Notes: a model not told the origin generated them from the sequence alone. A DNA stretch of 64,000 nucleotides from Channa striata (GCA_033026295.1 CM065174.1:28550720-28614719); one strand, 5' to 3'. Shown: positions 41,858 to 55,895, counted from the stretch's first letter. A program made the numbers and translations.

Positions 41858-42986
41858 TTTACTCCTGTCTACTTTCCTCAGTCCTTTCTACATCCCACTT
41901 CATTTCAGTCAACCTCTTCCTCTGGATGCAGTCCTGTACTTCCTCATTCCAACACCAAGTGTCTTTATCTTCTTTCCTCTTTCCACGTGACACCCAGCAC
42001 CTTCCTACCTGTTTCCCTGATTACCTCTGCTTTAGTTTCCCAGTCACCTGGAAGCTCTTCCTGACCACCCAAAGCCTGTCTCAACTTCTGCCTAAATTCC
42101 TCGCAAGCTTCTTCATTCTTTAGCTTCCAGAACTTCGTCTTCTTTTCTGTCTTTCCTCTCTTCTTCTTCGTGACCACCAGAGTCATCTTACACACCACCA
42201 CACGGTGCTGTCTGGCTACACTATCTCCTACCACCACTTTGCAGTCACTAACCTCTCTCAAATGGCCTCGTCTACATAGAATGTAGTCCACCTGTGTACT
42301 CCTACCAACACTCTTGCCTGTCACTCTGTGTTCCTCTCTCTTTTGGAAGTAAGTGTTGACTACAGCCATTTGCATTCTCTTAGCAAAGTCCACTACCATC
42401 TGTCCTTCTGGATTCCTTTCCTTTACACCAAACCTGCCAATCACCTCCTCATCATTTCTGTTCCCCTCACCAGCAGGCCCATTGCAGTCTGCTCCAACAA
42501 CTAGCATCTCTCCTCTGGGGATACTCTCTATGACCTCATCGAACTCACTCCAGAATGTCTCCTTCTCTTCTAACGCACAGCCAACTTGTGGAGCATACCT
42601 ACTGAATTTGTTTACCATCACCCCTTCGATTTCTAGCTTTAGGCTCATCAATCCGTCTGAGACTCTTTTCACCTCTAGAACATTGTTGACAAACTCCCCT
42701 TCAGGATCACTCCTACCTTGTTTCTCTTCCTATCCACACCATGGTAGAACAGTTTGTATCCTCCTCCAATACTATGTGCTTTGCTGCCCTTCCACCTCGT
42801 CTCCTGCACACACAGTACATCTACCTTCTTTCTCTCCATCCTGTCTGCCAGCTCTCTACCTTTCCCTGTCATTGTCCCAAAGTTAAGAGTCCCTTCTCTC
42901 AGATCTAAGCTCCTGCCTTTCCTCTTCTCTCTCTGTCCATGAACCCTTCTGCTTCCTTTCCTGTGCCATGGATACGTACTGGTCAT
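41858..42986 (-). pseudogene. RTE-like LINE endonuclease, unit 4
   Basis: Broken by one missing C near 42698 (shared with units 5-8) and loss of AC near 41991. The middle part (42672-41965) with all metal-site motifs after the first remains open. Confidence 0.75.
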
Positions 42987-43344
42987 TTTTTTCAATGCTG
43001 TTCTGGATTATCCAGTCTCTGAGAATGTGAAGAGTGCCACATTTGTTCCCCATTGGGTTGATGTTGTTGATCCAAAGATCCTTCCTTCAAGGGGTCTGGG
43101 TCTATGAGGGAGTATTTCATTACACAGGGTTCCGTATGACTTTAGTATCTGCCCTTGGAAAGCAGAGTTGGTCTGGGGGTACCTCTGAGATCTTTGTTTT
43201 TGTCCTTTTGAAGTAGGTTTGTCTTAGGTGGTATTGCCAAGGATGGGAGGTCTTCCTCTGGAAATACTAATGGATAGTGGAACTGTGTCTTTTTTGGTGT
43301 TCGTTTGACTTGTCATTGTCATTTGTGGTAAATGTGGCCAATTT

Positions 43345-45418
43345 ACCTTTAGCCTTGTCCTGTTGACCTTAAGCTATACAACCTACTAGTGCTTGTGTCT
43401 TTTCAAATATTTCATTCATGTTTTAATGGATAAGGAACAAATAGAAATCTGTGTAAGCAATACATCACATCGGAGAAACTCTGCTACTAACACAGCTCTC
43501 GTTCACGTTTGCTTAATAACTCAAATTACTATGCTACCAGATGACATAAAACTGGCCAATAATAAAGAAAAAGAAAAGAGTATAAATTAACTTACAGACG
43601 ATGCCTTCCGAGGGCTCCAAATTAAAGGATGGCAGTGGATTGCAACTCCTCTCTAACTTGAGCTGTGCTTCTCAGACATATGGAGTTGCTACTACCTACT
43701 TCCTGGTTTCTTGTGTCAGATGTCTTTAAAGTGCAGTATCGTAATTTCTCCACAGGGGATACTCACATGCTAAACAATGTACCGTAAAACAGAACAATCA
43801 CGTTTGGTTCTTCTGGCCTTGTCTGCATAACTAACTAAGTGCAGAAGATTTTGGTTTTGATATGGGCTACATAGACAATTGGAAACGTTTTTGGGGAAAA
43901 CCTAGGCTGATTAGGAGAGATGCCATCCATCCTACTTTTGATGGTGCCTCTGTCTTATCAAAAATATGGCTGATTTTATTAGACAACCAAAAGATTGACA
44001 GTCCAGAGTTGAGCCTAGGACGCAGAGATCCAGTCCTCTTACTGAATAAAAACTAAAACAATTAAATGTGGATTATTAAATATCAGATCACGCTCATCTA
44101 AATATCTGTTAGTAAATGACTTGATAAGCGATCATCAATTTGATTTATTTTGTGTCACTTACACTTGGTAGCAGAAGGAAGAATATGTCAGTTTAAATGA
44201 GTCGACCCCCAAGTCATATTAACTATCAGGTTCCTAGAAGCTCAGGCTGAGGTGGAGGAGTAGCAGCAATGTATCACTCAAGCTTAGCAATAAACCCTAG
44301 ACCTAAACATAGTTATAACTCATTTGAGAGTCTTACTCTGAGCCTTTCACACCCAATTTGGAAAACTCAAAATCCACTTCCATTTGTTATTGTGCACCAT
44401 TCTCCAGTCCCTTAATCTGAATTCTCTGATTTTCTAGCTGACTTAGTGCTTAGTGCACATAAAGTCGTCATAGTGGGCGATTTTAACATTCATGTAGATG
44501 CTGACAGTAACTCCTCAACACGGCATTTACTTCATTATTAGATTCATTTGGTTTCTCTCAAAATGTAAAAGAACCCACTCATTGTTTTAGTCACACCCTA
44601 GGAATTGAAATTGATAAACTAACCGTATTTCCTCATAATTCTGTTCTCTCTGACCATTTTCTGAAAACATTTGAATTTAATTTAATGGACTACACAGCAG
44701 CTAGAAAAAGGTTTTGCTTCAGTAGGTGTTTATCTGAAAACACTGTGAACAAATTTAAGGAAATGATCCCTTCGTCATTTACTTCAACATGTACCGATAT
44801 AACTGAGAGTAGCCTCATTAACTGTACTCCTGTACAAGTTGATTACCTGACTGATAATCATGCACCATCTTTACGTTCCATACTTGATAGTGTTGCCCCT
44901 CTAAAAAGAAGGCAGTAATTCTGAACAGGCGATCTCCATGGTATAGCTCGCAAACCCGCAATTTAAAGCAGGCGTCACAAAAACTAGAAAAGAAATGGCG
45001 TTCCACTCACTCACAAGAATCACACTTAGCCTGGAAAAAGAGTTTATACTTATACAAATTAGCACTCCGTAAAGCCAGAACAACATATTATTCATCCCTA
45101 ATAGAGGAAAACAAGAACAACCCCGGTTTCTTTTCAGCACTGTAGCCAGGCTGACTAAGAGCCATAGTTCAGTTGAAACTAGTATTCCCTCAACGCTATG
45201 CGGCAATGACTTCGTGACCTTCTTCACAAACAAAATCGTAGCTATTAGAAAAATCATAGAATCATCAGTAAGGTTTCAGTCCCTTTTAGACTGCTTGGTG
45301 CCCATAGACCTTGCTGAGTTAACTTCAACTATTATGGCATCTAAACCAACAACGTGTCTGTTACAAAGATGGCAGCTAGGCCACCGTCTCTCTAACCTAT
45401 GGCTAAAAACAGTACTGT
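43345..45418 (+). pseudogene. L2-like LINE remnant, unit 4
   Basis: Frame 43862-44056 keeps WGKPRLIRRDAIHPTFDG and 44685-44918 the post-SDH part. A one-base loss (CTCCTCAAC) near 44513 breaks the endonuclease. Confidence 0.75.
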
Positions 45419-45587
45419 AAATTTGACACTGGGGTAGGATCTTTGGTGAGTGAAGCCAACTTGTTCAAGACTTGGGGAAAAGTGTCCTGCAGAGGCAGAT
45501 GTCAGCATGGGGAGAGGGAGCCGTGGCATTAGAGCCGCACCCTAGCGGGAGTTCAACCAGCGACCTGACCCAACGTGCGCTCCGGTA

Positions 45588-45661
45588 GTCTCTGTGGCGC
45601 AATCGGTTAGCGCATTCGGCTGTTAACTGAAAGGTTGGTGGTTCGAGCCCACCCAGGGACG
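45588..45661 (+). tRNA. tRNA-Asn(GTT), unit 5
   Basis: Same sequence as units 2-4. Followed 784 bases on (start to start) by tRNA-Ala of the same unit. Confidence 0.95.
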
Positions 45662-46371
45662 ACATGACCCTTAGTATCTGTTTTAGGATCGTTACAGATG
45701 TGAAGCAAGAGCCATCAGCCCACGTGGAGCTGAGGAGCTGAGAGACCAGGGCCTGTGACCTCCATCCTTCATAACTTTCTCCTAACCTCATCCACAGTGA
45801 GGCAGAGCGGGTGTGTGGTGACTGGTCTGGAGCTGGACAGAATGAGCAGGAATACAGAGGGTCATCACTGACTTTGTAGACTGGTGAGAGAACAACCACT
45901 TGGTTCTGAACAGCAGCAAGACAGAGGAGTTGGTACTTGACTTTAGATGGAACCCTCCACCACACACACCGGCGAGCATCCAGGGCTCAGACATTGAGAT
46001 TGTGAACACGTTTAAATACCTGGGTGTTCACCTAAACGAAAAACCTGGACTGGACTTATAATACAGATTCCCTATGCTCAAAGGGATAGAGGCACCTCCA
46101 CCTGCTGAGGAGACTGAGGGTCCTTTGGTGTATGCAGAGAGCTGTTATGGACATTTTATGACACTGTGGTGGCTCAGCAGTCCTCTACGCTATTGTGTGC
46201 TAGGCAGGGGAAGTATGGACAGAGACAGGAGGAAACTTAACAAGCTGCTAAAGAGAGCCGGCTCTGTCCTGGGCTGCAGACTGGAATACATCGAATACAT
46301 CCCGGATGACGTCTCAGGCTTTAACAAGAAAGCCTTCAATATCTCCTCTCTCAAGCTCCAAGACCCTTCAT

Positions 46372-46444
46372 GGGGAATTAGCTCAAATGGTAGAGCGCTT
46401 GCTTAGCATGCAAGAAGTAGTGGGATCGATGCCCACATTCTCCA
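46372..46444 (+). tRNA. tRNA-Ala(AGC), unit 5 (AAATGG D loop)
   Basis: AAATGG form, shared with units 2 and 8; otherwise identical to the others. Confidence 0.95.
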
Positions 46445-47010
46445 CAGGGTTGTTTAGTTCACGATCCTTGTGTCCAAAGGATTGGATAACCTCTTTGGGC
46501 ATCCTTTGACATAGCATGACGATAGGTGTGTTTCCAGGATAGTAATCCACTTGAATTCTGTTTTCTTTGATTAGTGGCATTTTGGACAAATGTGAGTCTC
46601 CTATGATAAGGATTGGTCCTTAGGGTTTTTAGGGTCCACTTCTGAGTTTTGTTTCCGTTGTGTTCATGTCTGGTATATTTAGGATGGTTTTCAGCTTCCC
46701 AAATTAGGGCAATGAGCTCATCCAGACCTTTATTGGATGGCCTGGAGGATGTCTTTTAGAGGGATGGTGAAGGGTGAAAAACAGGGCTTATTTGATTGTT
46801 AGATAGTTTGCTTGAGCTACCTGGTGGAATGTTTTTTGCTGTTTGGGACCCATGCATTGTTTCTGCTGTCCAAGAATCTTTCTTGGGTGGTGTGATTTTT
46901 GAGGGACTGGTGTCGGAGCCCTTGGTTCTGTGTGGCGTGTTCACTTAGGGTTAGGGGCTGGTCTTGTTGCTGGTCATGTGTGGCCTCTTCACACTGCGCT
47001 GCACTTCCTT

Positions 47011-48142
47011 TTACTCCTGTCTACTTTCCTCAGTCCTTTCTACATCCCACTTCATTTCAGTCAACCTCTTCCTCTGGATGCAGTCCTGTACTTCCTCATT
47101 CCAACACCAAGTGTCTTTATCTTCTTTCCTCTTTCCACGTGACACACCCAGCACCTTCCTACCTGTTTCCCTGATTACCTCTGCTTTAGTTTCCCAGTCA
47201 TCCTGGAAGCTCTTCCTGACCACCCAAAGCCTGTCTCAACTTCTGCCTAAATTCCTCGCAAGCTTCTTCATTCTTTAGCTTCCAGAACTTCGTCTTCTTT
47301 TCTGTCTTTCCTCTCTTCTTCTTCGTGACCACCAGAGTCATCTTACACACCACCACACGGTGCTGTCTGGCTACACTATCTCCTACCACCACTTTGCAGT
47401 CACTAACCTCTCTCAAATGGCCTCGTCTACATAGAATGTAGTCCACCTGTGTACTCCTACCAACACTCTTGCCTGTCACTCTGTGTTCCTCTCTCTTTTG
47501 GAAGTAAGTGTTGACTACAGCCATTTGCATTCTCTTAGCAAAGTCCACTACCATCTGTCCTTCTGGATTCCTTTCCTTTACACCAAACCTGCCAATCACC
47601 TCCTCATCATTTCTGTTCCCCTCACCAGCAGGCCCATTGCAGTCTGCTCCAACAACTAGCATCTCTCCTCTGGGGATACTCTCTATGACCTCATCGAACT
47701 CACTCCAGAATGTCTCCTTCTCTTCTAACGCACAGCCAACTTGTGGAGCATACCTACTGAATTTGTTTACCATCACCCCTTCGATTTCTAGCTTTAGGCT
47801 CATCAATCCGTCTGAGACTCTTTTCACCTCTAGAACATTGTTGACAAACTCCCCTTCAGGATCACTCCTACCTTGTTTCTCTTCCTATCCACACCATGGT
47901 AGAACAGTTTGTATCCTCCTCCAATACTATGTGCTTTGCTGCCCTTCCACCTCGTCTCCTGCACACACAGTACATCTACCTTCTTTCTCTCCACACCTGT
48001 CTGCCAGCTCTCTACCTTTCCCTGTCATTGTCCCAAAGTTAAGAGTCCCTTCTCTCAGATCTAAGCTCCTGCCTTTCCTCTTCTCTCTCTGTCCATGAAC
48101 CCTTCTGCTTCCTTTCCTGTGCCATGGATACGTACTGGTCAT
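47011..48142 (-). pseudogene. RTE-like LINE endonuclease, unit 5
   Basis: Breaks: CACACC for CATCC near 47993, missing C near 47853, extra base near 47201. The central frame 47827-47198 is open. Confidence 0.75.
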
Positions 48143-48494
48143 TTTTCAATGCTGTTCTGGATTATCCAGTCTCTGAGAATGTGAAGAGTGCCACATTTGT
48201 TCCCCATTGGGTTGATGTTGTTGATCCAAAGATCCTTCCTTCAAGGGGTCTGGGTCTATGAGGGAGTATTTCATTACACAGGGTTCCGTATGACTTTAGT
48301 ATCTGCCCTTGGAAAGCAGAGTTGGTCTGGGGTACCTCTGAGATCTTTGTTTTTGTCCTTTTGAAGTAGGTTTGTCTTAGGTGGTATTGCCAAGGATGGG
48401 AGGTCTTCCTCTGGAAATACTAATGGATAGTGGAACTGTGTCTTTTTGGTGTTCGTTTGACTTGTCATTGTCATTTGTGGTAAATGTGGCCAAT

Positions 48495-50570
48495 TTACCT
48501 TTAGCCTTGTCCTGTTGACCTTAAGCTATACAACCTACTAGTGCTTGTGTCTTTTCAAATATTTCATTCATGTTTTAATGGATAAGGAACAAATAGAAAT
48601 CTGTGTAAGCAATACATCACATCGGAGAAACTCTGCTACTAACACAGCTCTCGTTCACGTTTGCTTAATAACTCAAATTACTATGCTACCAGATGACATA
48701 AAACTGGCCAATAATAAAGAAAAAGAAAAGAGTATAAATTAACTTACAGACGATGCCTTCCGAGGGCTCCAAATTAAAGGATGGCAGTGGATTGCAACTC
48801 CTCTCTAACTTGAGCTGTGCTTCTCAGACATATGGAGTTGCTACTACCTACTTCCTGGTTTCTTGTGTCAGATGTCTTTAAAGTGCAGTATCGTAATTTC
48901 TCCACAGGGGATACTCACATGCTAAACAATGTACCGTAAACAGAACAATCACGTTTGGTTCTTCTGGCCTTGTCTGCATAACTAACTAAGTGCAGAAGAT
49001 TTTGGTTTTGATATGGGCTACATAGACAATTGGAAACGTTTTTGGGGAAAACCTAGGCTGATTAGGAGAGATGCCATCCATCCTACTTTTGATGGTGCCT
49101 CTGTCTTATCAAAAATATGGCTGATTTTATTAGACAACCAAAAGATTGACAGTCCAGAGTTGAGCCTAGGACGCAGAGATCCAGTCCTCTTACTGAATAA
49201 AAACTAAAACAATTAAATGTGGATTATTAAATATCAGATCACGCTCATCTAAATATCTGTTAGTAAATGACTTGATAAGCGATCATCAATTTGATTTATT
49301 TTGTGTCACTTACACTTGGTAGCAGAAGGAAGAATATGTCAGTTTAAATGAGTCGACCCCCAAGTCATATTAACTATCAGGTTCCTAGAAGCTCAGGCTG
49401 AGGTGGAGGAGTAGCAGCAATCTATCACTCAAGCTTAGCAATAAACCCTAGACCTAAACATAGTTATAACTCATTTGAGAGTCTTACTCTGAGCCTTTCA
49501 CACCCAATTTGGAAAACTCAAAATCCACTTCCATTTGTTATTGTGCACCATTCTCCAGTCCCTTAATCTGAATTCTCTGATTTTCTAGCTGACTTAGTGC
49601 TTAGTGCACATAAAGTCGTCATAGTGGGCGATTTTAACATTCATGTAGATGCTGACAGTAACTCCTCAACACGGCATTTACTTCATTATTAGATTCATTT
49701 GGTTTCTCTCAAAATGTAAAAGAACCCACTCATTGTTTTAGTCACACCCTAGGAATTGAAATTGATAAACTAACCGTATTTCCTCATAATTCTGTTCTCT
49801 CTGACCATTTTCTGAAAACATTTGAATTTAATTTAATGGACTACACAGCAGCTAGAAAAAGGTTTTGCTTCAGTAGGTGTTTATCTGAAAACACTGTGAA
49901 CAAATTTAAGGAAATGATCCCTTCGTCATTTACTTCAACATGTACCGATATAACTGAGAGTAGCCTCATTAACTGTACTCCTGTACAAGTTGATTACCTG
50001 ACTGATAATCATGCACCATCTTTACGTTCCATACTTGATAGTGTTGCCCCTCTAAAAAGAAGGCAGTAATTCTGAACAGGCGATCTCCATGGTATAGCTC
50101 GCAAACCCGCAATTTAAAGCAGGCGTCACAAAAACTAGAAAAGAAATGGCGTTCCCACTCACTCACAAGAATCACACTTAGCCTGGAAAAAGAGTTTATA
50201 CTTATACAAATTAGCACTCCGTAAAGCCAGAACAACATATTATTCATCCCTAATAGAGGAAAACAAGAACAACCCCGGTTTCTTTTCAGCACTGTAGCCA
50301 GGCTGACTAAGAGCCATAGTTCAGTTGAAACTAGTATTCCCTCAACGCTATGCGGCAATGACTTCGTGACCTTCTTCACAAACAAAATCGTAGCTATTAG
50401 AAAAATCATAGAATCATCAGTAAGGTTTCAGTCCCTTTTAGACTGCTTGGTGCCCATAGACCTTGCTGAGTTAACTTCAACTATTATGGCATCTAAACCA
50501 ACAACGTGTCTGTTACAAAGATGGCAGCTAGGCCACCGCCTCTAACCTATGGCTAAAAACAGTACTGTAA
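48495..50570 (+). pseudogene. L2-like LINE remnant, unit 5
   Basis: Shares the CTCCTCAAC loss (near 49664) with units 4 and 6. An extra C near 50155 and a two-base loss near 50540 are its own. Confidence 0.75.
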
Positions 50571-50738
50571 ATTTGACACTGGGGTAGGATCTTTGGTGAG
50601 TGAAGCCAACTTGTTCAAGACTTGGGGAAAAGTGTCCTGCAGAGGCAGATGTCAGCATGGGGGAGAGGGAGCCGTGGCATTAGAGCCGCACCCTAGCGGG
50701 AGTTCAACCAGCGACCTGACCCAACGTGCGCTCCGGTA

Positions 50739-50812
50739 GTCTCTGTGGCGCAATCGGTTAGCGCATTCGGCTGTTAACTGAAAGGTTGGTGGTTCGAGCC
50801 CACCCAGGGACG
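50739..50812 (+). tRNA. tRNA-Asn(GTT), unit 6
   Basis: Same sequence as units 2-5, intact cloverleaf. Confidence 0.95.
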
Positions 50813-51527
50813 ACATGACCCTTAGTATCTGTTTTAGGATCGTTACAGATGTGAAGCAAGAGCCATCAGCCCACGTGGAGCTGAGGAGAGCTGAGGAGAC
50901 CAGGGCCTGTGACCTCCATCCTTCATAACTTTCTCCTAACCTCATCCACAGTGAGGCAGAGCGGGTGTGTGGTGACTGGTCTGGAGCTGGCTGGAGAATG
51001 AGCAGGAATACAGAGGGTCATCACTGACTTTGTAGACTGGTGAGAGAACAACCACTTGGTTCTGAACAGCAGCAAGACAGAGGAGTTGGTACTTGACTTT
51101 AGATGGAACCCTCCACCACACACACCGGCGAGCATCCAGGGCTCAGACATTGAGATTGTGAACACGTTTAAATACCTGGGTGTTCACCTAAACAAAAACC
51201 TGGACTGGACTTATAATACAGATTCCCTATGCTCAAAGGGATAGAGGCACCTCCACCTGCTGAGGAGACTGAGGGTCCTTTGGTGTATGCAGAGAGCTGT
51301 TATGGACATTTTATGACACTGTGGTGGCTCAGCAGTCCTCTACGCTATTGTGTGCTAGGCAGGGGAAGTATGGACAGAGACAGGAGGAAACTTAACAAGC
51401 TGCTAAAGAGAGCCGGCTCTGTCCTGGGCTGCAGACTGGAATACATCGAATACATCCCGGATGACGCCTCAGGCTTTAACAAGAAAGCCTTCAATATCTC
51501 TCTCTCTCAAGCTCCAAGACCCTTCAT

Positions 51528-51600
51528 GGGGAATTAGCTCAAGTGGTAGAGCGCTTGCTTAGCATGCAAGAAGTAGTGGGATCGATGCCCACATTCTCCA
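51528..51600 (+). tRNA. tRNA-Ala(AGC), unit 6
   Basis: AAGTGG form, intact cloverleaf. Confidence 0.95.
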
Positions 51601-52163
51601 CAGGGTTGTTTAGTTCACGATCCTTGTGTCCAAAGGATTGGAAACTCTTTGGGCATCCTTTGACATAGCATGACGATAGGTGTGTTTCCAGGATAGTAAT
51701 CCACTTGAATTCTGTTTTCTTTGATTAGTGGCATTTTGGACAAATGTGAGTCTCCTATGATAAGGATTGGTCCTTAGGGTTTTAGGGTCCACTTCTGAGT
51801 TTTGTTTCCGTTGTGTTCATGTCTGGTATATTTAGGATGGTTTTCAGCTTCCCAAATTAGGGCAATGAGCTCATCCAGACCTTTATTGGATGGCCTGGAG
51901 GATGTCTTTTAGAGGGATGGTGAAGGGTGAAAAACAGGGCTTATTTGATTGTTAGATAGTTTGCTTGAGCTACCTGGTGGAATGTTTTTTGCTGTTTGGG
52001 ACCCATGCATTGTTTCTGCTGTCCAAGAATCTTTCTTGGGTGGTGTGATTTTTGAGGGACTGGTGTCGGAGCCCTTGGTTCTGTGTGGCGTGTTCACTTA
52101 GGGTTAGGGGCTGGTCTTGTTGCTGGTCATGTGTGGCCTCTTCACACTGCGCTGCACTTCCTT

Positions 52164-53285
52164 TTACTCCTGTCTACTTTCCTCAGTCCTTTCTACATCC
52201 CACTTCATTTCAGTCAACCTCTTCCTCTGGATGCAGTCCTGTACTTCCTCATTCCAACACCAAGTGTCTTTATCTTCTTTCCTCTTTCCACGTGACACAC
52301 CCAGCACCTTCCTACCTGTTTCCCTGATTACCTCTGCTTTAGTTTCCCAGTCATCTGGAAGCTCTTCCTGACCACCCAAAGCCTGTCTCAACTTCTGCCT
52401 AAATTCCTCGCAAGCTTCTTCATTCTTTAGCTTCCAGAACTTCGTCTTCTTTTCTGTCTTTCCTCTCTTCTTCTTCGTGACCACCAGAGTCATCTTACAC
52501 ACCACCACACGGTGCTGTCTGGCTACACTATCTCCTACCACCACTTTGCAGTCACTAACCTCTCTCAAATGGCCTCGTCTACATAGAATGTAGTCCACCT
52601 GTGTACTCCTACCAACACTCTTGCCTGTCACTCTGTGTTCCTCTCTCTTTTTTGGAAGTAAGTGTTGACTACAGCCATTTGCATTCTCTTAGCAAAGTCC
52701 ACTACCATCTGTCCTTCTGGATTCCTTTCCTTTACACCAAACCTGCCAATCACCTCCTCATCATTTCTGTTCCCCTCACCAGCAGGCCCATTGCAGTCTG
52801 CTCCAACAACTAGCATCTCTCCTCTGGGGATACTCTCTATGACCTCATCGAACTCACTCCAGAATGTCTCCTTCTCTTCTAACGCACAGCCAACTTGTGG
52901 AGCATACCTACTGAATTTGTTTACCATCACCCCTTCGATTTCTAGCTTTAGGCTCATCAATCCGTCTGAGACTCTTTTCACCTCTAGAACATTGTTGACA
53001 AACTCCCCTTCAGGATCACTCCTACCTTGTTTCTCTTCCTATCCACACCATGGTAGAACAGTTTGTATCCTCCTCCAATACTATGTGCTTTGCTGCCCTT
53101 CCACCTCGTCTCCTGCACACACAGTACATCTACCTTCTTTCTCTCCATCCTGTCTGCCAGCTCTCTACCTTTCCCTGTCATTGTCCCAAAGTTAAGAGTC
53201 CCTTCTCTCAGATCTAAGCTCCTGCCTTTCCTCTTCTCTCTGTCCATGAACCCTTCTGCTTCCTTTCCTGTGCCATGGATACGTA
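52164..53285 (-). pseudogene. RTE-like LINE endonuclease, unit 6
   Basis: Breaks: missing C near 53006, two extra T near 52650, and a two-base loss in the CT-rich stretch near 53240. Confidence 0.75.
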
Positions 53286-53649
53286 CTGGTCATTTTTCAA
53301 TGCTGTTCTGGATTATCCAGTCTCTGAGAATGTGAAGAGTGCCACATTTGTTCCCCATTGGGTTGATGTTGTTGATCCAAAGATCCTTCCTTCAAGGGGT
53401 CTGGGTCTATGAGGGAGTATTTCATTACACAGGGGTTCCGTATGACTTTAGTATCTGCCCTTGGAAAGCAGAGTTGGTCTGGGGGTACCTCTGAGATCTT
53501 TGTTTTTGTCCTTTTGAAGTAGGTTTGTCTTAGGTGGTATTGCCAAGGATGGGAGGTCTTCCTCTGGAAATACTAATGGATAGTGGAACTGTGTCTTTTT
53601 GGTGTTCGTTTGACTTGTCATTGTCATTTGTGGTAAATGTGGCCAATTT

Positions 53650-55727
53650 ACCTTTAGCCTTGTCCTGTTGACCTTAAGCTATACAACCTACTAGTGCTTG
53701 TGTCTTTTCAAATATTTCATTCATGTTTTAATGGATAAGGAACAAATAGAAATCTGTGTAAGCAATACATCACATCGGAGAAACTCTGCTACTAACACAG
53801 CTCTCGTTCACGTTTGCTTAATAACTCAAATTACTATGCTACCAGATGACATAAAACTGGCCAATAATAAAGAAAAAGAAAAGAGTATAAATTAACTTAC
53901 AGACGATGCCTTCCGAGGGCTCCAAATTAAAGGATGGCAGTGGATTGCAACTCCTCTCTAACTTGAGCTGTGCTTCTCAGACATATGGAGTTGCTACTAC
54001 CTACTTCCTGGTTTCTTGTGTCAGATGTCTTTAAAGTGCAGTATCGTAATTTCTCCACAGGGGATACTCACATGCTAAACAATGTACCGTAAAACAGAAC
54101 AATCACGTTTGGTTCTTCTGGCCTTGTCTGCATAACTAACTAAGTGCAGAAGATTTTGGTTTTGATATGGGCTACATAGACAATTGGAAACGTTTTTGGG
54201 GAAAACCTAGGCTGATTAGGAGAGATGCCATCCATCCTACTTTTGATGGTGCCTCTGTCTTATCAAAAATATGGCTGATTTTATTAGACAACCAAAAGAT
54301 TGACAGTCCAGAGTTGAGCCTAGGACGCAGAGATCCAGTCCTCTTACTGAATAAAAACTAAAACAATTAAATGTGGATTATTAAATATCAGATCACGCTC
54401 ATCTAAATATCTGTTAGTAAATGACTTGATAAGCGATCATCAATTTGATTTATTTTGTGTCACTTACACTTGGTAGCAGAAGGAAGAATATGTCAGTTTA
54501 AATGAGTCGACCCCCAAGTCATATTAACTATCAGGTTCCTAGAAGCTCAGGCTGAGGTGGAGGAGTAGCAGCAATCTATCACTCAAGCTTAGCAATAAAC
54601 CCTAGACCTAAACATAGTTATAACTCATTTGAGAGTCTTACTCTGAGCCTTTCACACCCAATTTGGAAAACTCAAAATCCACTTCCATTTGTTATTGTGC
54701 ACCATTCTCCAGTCCCTTAATCTGAATTCTCTGATTTTCTAGCTGACTTAGTGCTTAGTGCACATAAAGTCGTCATAGTGGGCGATTTTAACATTCATGT
54801 AGATGCTGACAGTAACTCCTCAACACGGCATTTACTTCATTATTAGATTCATTTGGTTTCTCTCAAAATGTAAAAGAACCCACTCATTGTTTTAGTCACA
54901 CCCTAGGAATTGAAATTGATAAACTAACCGTATTTCCTCATAATTCTGTTCTCTCTGACCATTTTCTGAAAACATTTGAATTTAATTTAATGGACTACAC
55001 AGCAGCTAGAAAAAGGTTTTGCTTCAGTAGGTGTTTATCTGAAAACACTGTGAACAAATTTAAGGAAATGATCCTTCTGTCATTTACTTCAACATGTACC
55101 GATATAACTGAGAGTAGCCTCATTAACTGTACTCCTGTACAAGTTGATTACCTGACTGATAATCATGCACCATCTTTACGTTCCATACTTGATAGTGTTG
55201 CCCCTCTAAAAAAGAAGGCAGTAATTCTGAACAGGCGATCTCCATGGTATAGCTCGCAAACCCGCAATTTAAAGCAGGCGTCACAAAAACTGGAAAGGAA
55301 ATGGCATTCCACTCACTCACAAGAATCACACTTAGCCTGGAAAAAGAGTTTATACTTATACAAATTAGCACTCCGTAAAGCCAGAACAGCATATTATTCA
55401 TCCCTAATAGAGGAAAACAAGAACAACCCCCGGTTTCTTTTCAGCACTGTAGCCAGGCTGACTAAAAGCCATAGTTCAGTTGAAACTAGTATTCCCTCAG
55501 CGCTATGCAGCAATGACTTCGTGACCTTCTTCACAAACAAAATCATAGCTATTAGAAAAATCATAGAATCATCAGTAAGGTTTCAGTCCCTTTTAGACTG
55601 CTTGGTGCCCATAGACCTTGCTGAGTTAACTTCAACTATTATGGCATCTAAACCAACGACATGTCTGTTACAAAGATGGCAGCTAGGCCACCGTCTCTCT
55701 AACCTATGGCTAAAAACAGTACTGTAA
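53650..55727 (+). pseudogene. L2-like LINE remnant, unit 6, with 245-codon frame
   Basis: The endonuclease has the CTCCTCAAC loss, but 54990-55727 is open throughout the post-endonuclease linker. It includes SLRSILDSVAPLKKKAV, RRSPWYSSQTRNLKQASQKL and YYSSLIEENKNNPRFLFSTV, the classic stretch before L2 reverse transcriptases. It ends at LKTVL before any RT motif. Confidence 0.75.
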
Positions 55728-55895
55728 ATTTGACACTGGGGTAGGATCTTTGGTGAGTGAAGCCAACTTGTTCAAGAGTTGGGGAAAAGTGTCCTGCAGA
55801 GGCAGATGTCAGCATGGGGGAGAGGGAGCCGTGGCATTAGAGCCGCACCCTAGCGGGAGTTCAAGGAGCGACCTGACCCAATGTGCGCTCCGGTA

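Larger units (their letters stand above)
40429..45587 (+). repeat. Array unit 4
   Basis: Sub-parts: Rex1-like minus about 40585-40675, plus about 40680-41165, SGNH-motif ORF (minus) about 41310-41800, RTE-like (minus) about 41858-42986, second ORF part (minus) about 42990-43340, L2-like (plus) about 43345-45418. First unit with the C-run deletion in the RTE frame that units 5-8 share, and first of three with the L2 CCC-to-CC loss. Confidence 0.9.
45588..50738 (+). repeat. Array unit 5
   Basis: Sub-parts: Rex1-like minus about 45740-45836, plus about 45837-46315, SGNH-motif ORF (minus) about 46460-46950, RTE-like (minus) 47011-48142, second ORF part (minus) about 48146-48490, L2-like (plus) about 48495-50570. 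Extra marks are an ATCC-for-ACC change near 47201 and CACACC for CATCC near 47993, both breaking the RTE frame. Confidence 0.9.
50739..55895 (+). repeat. Array unit 6
   Basis: Sub-parts: Rex1-like minus about 50890-50990, plus about 50992-51475, SGNH-motif ORF (minus) about 51615-52105, RTE-like (minus) about 52164-53285, second ORF part (minus) about 53300-53645, L2-like (plus) about 53650-55727. The right part of its L2 segment differs from other units by several substitutions and keeps a 245-codon frame. Confidence 0.9.
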
